This document shows, piece by piece, positions 59,674-64,000 of a stretch of DNA of 64,000 nucleotides. Positions within the stretch are counted from its first letter, which is position 1; each line of letters opens with the position of its first letter. The notes below the pieces were generated by a model. The model was not told the origin of the DNA. It saw only the letters and a program-made list of their open reading frames with translations, and searched no databases. The stretch covers positions 3,643,001-3,707,000 of the forward strand of contig CP053446.1 in the NCBI GenBank assembly GCA_013285405.1, in the 5' to 3' direction. The stretch comes from Ignavibacteriota bacterium (GTDB lineage: Bacteria > Bacteroidota > Ignavibacteria > Ignavibacteriales > Ignavibacteriaceae). Both the position numbers and the translations under genes were made by a program.

Positions 59674-62046
59674 ATGATGTATAAACATTTTTTGTTACTA
59701 TTATTTCCATTGTTTCTTGTACTCTTAGCAGGATGCAAAGAACAAATGGAACAAACAGGATCTTCCGGTCAATTTGACAGGACAATACTCCCAATCAAAG
59801 AACCGAACCCACCAAATTATACAGAACTGGATGCAAGAGATGCAAAACCACCGGAAAGATTTGAAGTTAAACCACCCCAAAATGCCCCAAACATTGTAGT
59901 AGTTTTAATTGATGATATCGGATTCGGTGCTTCAACAGCTTTTGGTGGTCCATGCAATATGCCGAATGTGGACAGGTTGGCTGAAAACGGGTTGAAGTAT
60001 AATAGGTTTCATACAACTTCACTTTGTTCGCCAACAAGAGTTGCATTATTAACAGGCAGAAATCACCATGTAAATAATGCGGGTGCAATTATGGAACTGG
60101 CAACAGGCTTTCCGGGAAACACAGGAATCAGACCAAATAGTGTTGCACCACTTGCAGAAATGCTTCGCCTCAACGGTTTTAGTACTGCTGCTTTTGGTAA
60201 ATATCATGAAACGCCGCCATGGGAAGTTTCAGCATCCGGTCCGTATGACCGGTGGCCAACAGGTTCCGGCTTCGATAAATTTTATGGTTTTATAGGAGGT
60301 GAAACGAATCAATGGGCACCAGCTATTTACGATGGAACTGTACGAATCGAACATGAAAAAAATCCTGACTATCACTTCACTGCTGATATGACAAATCAGG
60401 CTATTAATTGGATACAAGCTCAGCAATCTCTTACTCCTGAAAAACCATTTTATGTTTACTTTGCAACAGGTGCAACTCACGCTCCTCATCATGCACCAAA
60501 AGAATATATCGAAAAGTACAAAGGTAAGTTCGATATTGGCTGGGATAAATTACGCGAACAGACCTTTGCTCGTCAGAAAGAACTTGGAGTTATTCCGGAA
60601 GATACCAAGCTAACAGCACGCCCAAAAGAAATTCCCGCCTGGGATGAATTAACAGCAGATCAGAAAAAATTATTTGCTCGACAAATGGAAACGTTTGCTG
60701 GATTTGCAGAACACACCGACTATGAAGTCGGGCGGCTCATTGATGCACTTGAAGAAATCGGCGAGTTAAATAATACTTTATTCTTTTATATTGTAGGAGA
60801 TAACGGTTCGAGTGCTGAAGGAGGACCGGAAGGAACATATAACGAGATGATGGCTTTGAACGGAATTATTGGGAAAGCAGATCAAATGATACCTTATTAT
60901 GATTCGTGGGGAAGTCCTTCAACATTTCCTCATTTCGCAGTTGGTTGGGCACACGCAATGAACACTCCTTTCCAGTGGGCAAAGCAGGTTGCTTCACATT
61001 TTGGCGGAACTCGTAATGGCATGGTTGTTCACTGGCCTGATGGATTTGAATCCCGTGGTGAAATCAGATCTCAGTTTTCTCACGTAACCGATATTGCACC
61101 GACTGTTCTTGAAGCTGTTGGTCTTCCATTCCCAAAAATTGTAAATGGAACAGAGCAGGTTCCGTTCAATGGTTCATCACTAGTCTATTCATTTGATGAT
61201 GCGAATGCAAAAGAAACTCATACCACTCAGTATTTTGAAATGTTTGGCAATCGTGCAATTTATCATGAAGGATGGGTTGCAGCAACAAGACATTCCATTC
61301 CCTGGGTAATGGCTGAATTACCGAAACTTTCTGATGACGTGTGGGAATTATACAATGTTGATGAAGATTTTTCACAAGCAAATGATCTTGCATCCTCAGT
61401 TCCGGATAAACTTAAGGAACTTCAAAAAATATTTGAAGAAGAAGCCCTCAAAAATCATGTCTTTCCTATCGATGACCGAAGAGTAGAAAGATTCAATCCG
61501 ACAATTGCCGGACGTCCAGACGTGATTGGAGACCGGAAAAGTCTTACTGTCTATGAAGGGATGACAGGTTTGATGGAGAATGTATTTATAAATACTAAAA
61601 TGCATAGCTACACAATCACTGCAGATATAGTTGTTCCGGCAAATGTTAACGGAGTAATCCTTGCTCAGGCAGGAAGATTTGGCGGCTGGGCATTATATAC
61701 AAAAAACGGAAAAGTACATCATGAATATAATTTCTTCGGGCTTGAACGTACAAATGTTTCCTCAAATTCTGCACTTACTCCTGGTAAACACATTGTAAAG
61801 TACGAATTCAACATAAATGAAATGAAGCCAGGTTCCGGTGGAAGCTGTGTACTATACATTGATGATAAAAAAGTTGCCGAAGGAGTGATTCCAAAAACTC
61901 AGCCATTCGTTTTCTCAGCAGATGAAGGTACTGATGTTGGAATGGATGGCGAAACTGCCGTATCTAATGATTATAAAGAAGGTGATAATAATTTTACAGG
62001 CAAGATCAATAAAGTTGTTATTGATATAACGACAAAAACAATTTGA
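59674..62046 (+). CDS. Arylsulfatase-type sulfatase lipoprotein
   Basis: 790 residues from an ATG with AGGAGG eight nt upstream (59665-59670). Lipoprotein signal LLLLFPLFLVLLAGCKEQ. The sulfatase core has NIVVVLIDDIGFGASTAFGG (metal-binding Asp pair) and SLCSPTRVALLTGRNHH, where Cys in C-x-P-x-R is converted to formylglycine. GDNGSSAEGGPEGTYNE supplies the second metal motif. The C-terminal 200 residues form a beta-sandwich-like domain. Large sulfatases of this type cut aryl or choline-like sulfates; substrate not known. An anaerobic or aerobic maturase must be elsewhere. Confidence 0.9.
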   Translation: MMYKHFLLLLFPLFLVLLAGCKEQMEQTGSSGQFDRTILPIKEPNPPNYTELDARDAKPPERFEVKPPQNAPNIVVVLIDDIGFGASTAFGGPCNMPNVDRLAENGLKYNRFHTTSLCSPTRVALLTGRNHHVNNAGAIMELATGFPGNTGIRPNSVAPLAEMLRLNGFSTAAFGKYHETPPWEVSASGPYDRWPTGSGFDKFYGFIGGETNQWAPAIYDGTVRIEHEKNPDYHFTADMTNQAINWIQAQQSLTPEKPFYVYFATGATHAPHHAPKEYIEKYKGKFDIGWDKLREQTFARQKELGVIPEDTKLTARPKEIPAWDELTADQKKLFARQMETFAGFAEHTDYEVGRLIDALEEIGELNNTLFFYIVGDNGSSAEGGPEGTYNEMMALNGIIGKADQMIPYYDSWGSPSTFPHFAVGWAHAMNTPFQWAKQVASHFGGTRNGMVVHWPDGFESRGEIRSQFSHVTDIAPTVLEAVGLPFPKIVNGTEQVPFNGSSLVYSFDDANAKETHTTQYFEMFGNRAIYHEGWVAATRHSIPWVMAELPKLSDDVWELYNVDEDFSQANDLASSVPDKLKELQKIFEEEALKNHVFPIDDRRVERFNPTIAGRPDVIGDRKSLTVYEGMTGLMENVFINTKMHSYTITADIVVPANVNGVILAQAGRFGGWALYTKNGKVHHEYNFFGLERTNVSSNSALTPGKHIVKYEFNINEMKPGSGGSCVLYIDDKKVAEGVIPKTQPFVFSADEGTDVGMDGETAVSNDYKEGDNNFTGKINKVVIDITTKTI

Positions 62047-62111
62047 TCAAACTATTATTAATTTTGGAATTTAAAGCCAGGTTAGTAACACGATTGGCGT
62101 CATTATAATAT

Positions 62112-62129
62112 AGGACTAAGTACCTATTT
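62112..62129 (+). promoter_or_regulatory. Second copy of the GGACTAAGTACCTATTT motif
   Basis: Identical over 17 nt to 51817-51833, 134 bp before the DUF4136 gene. It is preceded by a similar AT stretch (TTATAATATA). It is immediately followed by CAGCCAATATTGGCG, which contains a CCAATATTGG palindrome. Confidence 0.5.
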
Positions 62130-62262
62130 CAGCCAATATTGGCGTATGTTAATTTATTATAAATAAAATCAACATTTTTTATGTTTTATCACTCTAACAT
62201 TGATGAATTCTGCAAAATAATTTTATAAGAGTAAATAACAAATTAATCGAAAGGTAAACAAT

Positions 62263-62865
62263 ATGAGAAAATCAACATTAAGCTTAATTATACTTATCGC
62301 AGCAACGATTGTATTATTACAATCCTGTTATCCGGGCGAGGAATTAACTTACAGTGATACTGATATCGTAGCAACTTTTTATGATAAAGAAGCAAACTTT
62401 GCTACTAAAACAACTTATGCTATGCCGGACACTATTTACAGGCTGGACGAGAATGGCGATCCAATTGTGGATCCCGGAACAAATGATCAAGCTACCATCA
62501 ATAAAATAAAGGAAGAGCTTGAAGATTACGGATTTACAGAAGCGGCAACTGCTGCAGATGCAGATGTTCTTGTTATTTCTGTCGTTACCACAACAAGCTG
62601 GGTTTCGGGAGGATGTTATTATGATTGGTGGTATGGATGGTGGTATCCTTATTATGGCTGGTGTTATCCGGTTTACTACACTTACGATACAGGAACTTTA
62701 CTCGTAGCAATGCTGGATAATGATGCGACTGAAGCAAGAACTGGGCTTTGGGTTGCAGCGATGAATGGATTACTTGGTGACAATAATGCGGGAACTTTAG
62801 ATCGGATAAAGGACGGCATTGAACAAGCTTTCTCACAGTCACCATATCTTGGTGAAGGTAAGTAA
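62263..62865 (+). CDS. DUF4136 lipoprotein
   Basis: 200 residues. Lipoprotein signal (LIILIAATIVLLQSCYPGEE). The DUF4136 pattern is visible: a central DF..... FTEAATAADADVLVISVVTTTSW region, a Trp/Tyr/Gly-rich loop (YYDWWYGWWYPYYGWCYP), and a C-terminal ARTGLWVAAMNGLLGDN..... IKDGIEQAFSQSP. Located in the periplasm or outer membrane; function unknown. Confidence 0.8.
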   Translation: MRKSTLSLIILIAATIVLLQSCYPGEELTYSDTDIVATFYDKEANFATKTTYAMPDTIYRLDENGDPIVDPGTNDQATINKIKEELEDYGFTEAATAADADVLVISVVTTTSWVSGGCYYDWWYGWWYPYYGWCYPVYYTYDTGTLLVAMLDNDATEARTGLWVAAMNGLLGDNNAGTLDRIKDGIEQAFSQSPYLGEGK

Positions 62866-62929
62866 CCTGAAGAAATTCGTTTAAATCATTAATCAAAATT
62901 TGAAGTTAAAAATTTATAAGGATATCAAG

Positions 62930-63565
62930 ATGAATATTTATCAAATAAAAATCTGGCAGATACTTGCCGTATTTGCTTTTACAACTTTACTGTTCAGCAG
63001 CAGCTTTGCGCAAAAAGAACAGTGGTATGGCGCTCTTACTTATTCTGTTTCAATACCATCCGGCGATACAAAAGATATTATTGACGAAGTTGGCTGGTGG
63101 GGAATGGAATTAGATTATCGGTATATGATTCAAAAGAATTTATCTGTTGGATTGTACTTTGGCTGGAACACAATGTATCAGAGAGTAACAGGATTAACTG
63201 AACTCAACACCGATCCACCGGGCGCTATTTATGGAACTCAGGATAATACAATTAATTCATTCCCGATAATGGCGAGTGTTCACTACTACTTCGGTGAAAG
63301 AAAACAATTAAGACCATACATCGGATTGAATGCTGGTGGATCAATTATGCTTCAGGAGAAAGCTGTTGGTATTTTCTTATGGAATAATGACCAATGGCAA
63401 TGGGGTATTGCACCGGAAGCCGGGGTTGCAATTCCAGTTGAAAGAGATTTTGGAGTATTGATCAATGGAAAGTATAATATGTATTTCTCAGGTGAAGATG
63501 CGATCGGAAACGATATAAATAATTCATACTGGGCTATTAACGTTGGCTTTATTTGGGAACCATAG
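62930..63565 (+). CDS. Outer-membrane beta-barrel protein
   Basis: 211 residues from ATG 62930, chosen over the TTG at 62900 because the signal peptide (QILAVFAFTTLLFSSSFAQ) fits. The mature barrel has the typical repeated strand patterns (WYGALTYSVSIPSGDT, NLSVGLYFGWNTMYQRV, RPYIGLNAGGSIMLQE, FGVLINGKYNMYFSG) and a C-terminal strand WAINVGFIWEP. OmpA/OprF-N-like small barrel. Co-transcribed with its neighbours. Confidence 0.7.
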   Translation: MNIYQIKIWQILAVFAFTTLLFSSSFAQKEQWYGALTYSVSIPSGDTKDIIDEVGWWGMELDYRYMIQKNLSVGLYFGWNTMYQRVTGLTELNTDPPGAIYGTQDNTINSFPIMASVHYYFGERKQLRPYIGLNAGGSIMLQEKAVGIFLWNNDQWQWGIAPEAGVAIPVERDFGVLINGKYNMYFSGEDAIGNDINNSYWAINVGFIWEP

Positions 63566-63605
63566 CAGATTCAGAAAATTTAATTCAGAAAAAGGAAGAT
63601 TCAGA

Positions 63606-64000
63606 ATGAAAAAATTATTTTTAGCTGCATTCTTATTATCATTCACTGGTGTATTTGCTCAGAATATGGATAATTACATTGAGCTTTTCAAATCTGATAT
63701 AAAGACTGAAAGAAAAGCTATGATCACAGAAGTTATGAAATTTGATGAGAAACAAGCAGAAATTTTCTGGCCGATTTACAATGAATTTGAATATAAACTG
63801 GATAAGTTATCATCTACTCGTGTAGCAAACATTAAAGATTTTGCTGCAAATTATGATGTTCTATCCGATGAAAAAGCAAAACAGCTTATTGAAAATGCTT
63901 TTGATTTTCAGGAAGAACGTCTTGATTTGAATGAAGATTATTATGAAAAATTTTCTAAGGCTTTAGGCCCTATTGTCGCAGCTAAGTATATGCAGCTTGA
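63606..64000 (+). CDS. Secreted helical protein, partial (runs off window end)
   Basis: ATG 63606 opens a signal peptide (KKLFLAAFLLSFTGVFAQ). It continues as a charged helical sequence (SDIKTERKAMITEVMKFDEKQAEIFWPIYNEFEYKLDKLSS) to the end of the window, 131 codons. The all-helical, periplasmic, ALSDEKA-like pattern resembles Spy/CpxP-type proteins, but the identity is not certain. Confidence 0.6.
   Translation, partial: MKKLFLAAFLLSFTGVFAQNMDNYIELFKSDIKTERKAMITEVMKFDEKQAEIFWPIYNEFEYKLDKLSSTRVANIKDFAANYDVLSDEKAKQLIENAFDFQEERLDLNEDYYEKFSKALGPIVAAKYMQL

Overview
The window is AT-rich bacterial DNA, most likely from the Ignavibacteria/Chlorobi side of Bacteroidota. The evidence is a type IX secretion (T9SS) C-terminal sorting domain with the N-Y-P-N-P-F-N-P signature, a PorD-like DUF4835 protein, a serine palmitoyltransferase-type gene, many outer-membrane beta-barrel proteins, and a few TAnnTTTG promoter candidates. 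Assignment below that level is inference.

Layout. 1-9.3 kb: two minus-strand cell-surface proteins, one running off the window edge and one of 2480 residues with beta-helix, kelch and T9SS sorting domains. 10.1-11.2 kb: a tRNA(CAT) gene flanked by a broken 5' copy and by six tandem copies of its own 3' end plus terminator. 11.2-21.2 kb: minus-strand housekeeping genes (DUF72, MORN-like protein, HIT, an EF-G paralogue, YtxH, DUF948, YbhN-like, Maf, SpoIID, MATE). 21.3-21.8 kb: tRNA-Ala(GGC), a GIY-YIG ORF and a broken tRNA-Ala copy. 22.3-25.8 kb: a putative sphingolipid locus (epimerase/reductase, Spt, GNAT-type acyltransferase). 25.8-32.2 kb: envelope proteins and a degenerate hybrid histidine kinase. 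32.3-35.5 kb: gltX and glnS. 36.4-44.6 kb: tRNA-Leu(CAA), rhodanese, MauE-like protein, a DnaE-like protein lacking its C-terminal half, purD, glycosyltransferase, guaB and glutaryl-CoA dehydrogenase-like gene. 45.1-51.7 kb: tRNA-Ser(GCT) with two broken 3' copies, then an MscS channel, the complete riboflavin operon ribD-ribE-ribBA-ribH, and DAHP synthase. 51.9-64 kb: outer-membrane proteins, pirin, an octaheme cytochrome with HEAT/TPR repeats, a decayed porin gene, a sulfatase, a DUF4136 lipoprotein and further secreted proteins.

The most unusual signal concerns tRNA genes. Three of the four intact tRNAs have partial extra copies interrupted by small, hairpin-rich inserts at fixed positions. 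Copies of the 5' part lie upstream of the intact gene and carry an insert in the D-loop directly after GCTCAG. Copies of the 3' part lie downstream and carry an insert in the T-loop directly after GTTC, and these T-loop inserts are related in two unrelated tRNAs. One arrangement encloses a GIY-YIG nuclease gene. This looks like a family of tRNA-targeting mini-elements that leave the host tRNA intact.

A second window-wide feature is single-base indels splitting otherwise well-conserved genes (MORN-like, EF-G, YbhN-like, SpoIID, cytochrome c, GNAT acyltransferase). Several are in homopolymers, so sequencing error must be separated from real gene decay. The porin remnant at 58.8-59.6 kb, with many stops, is real decay.
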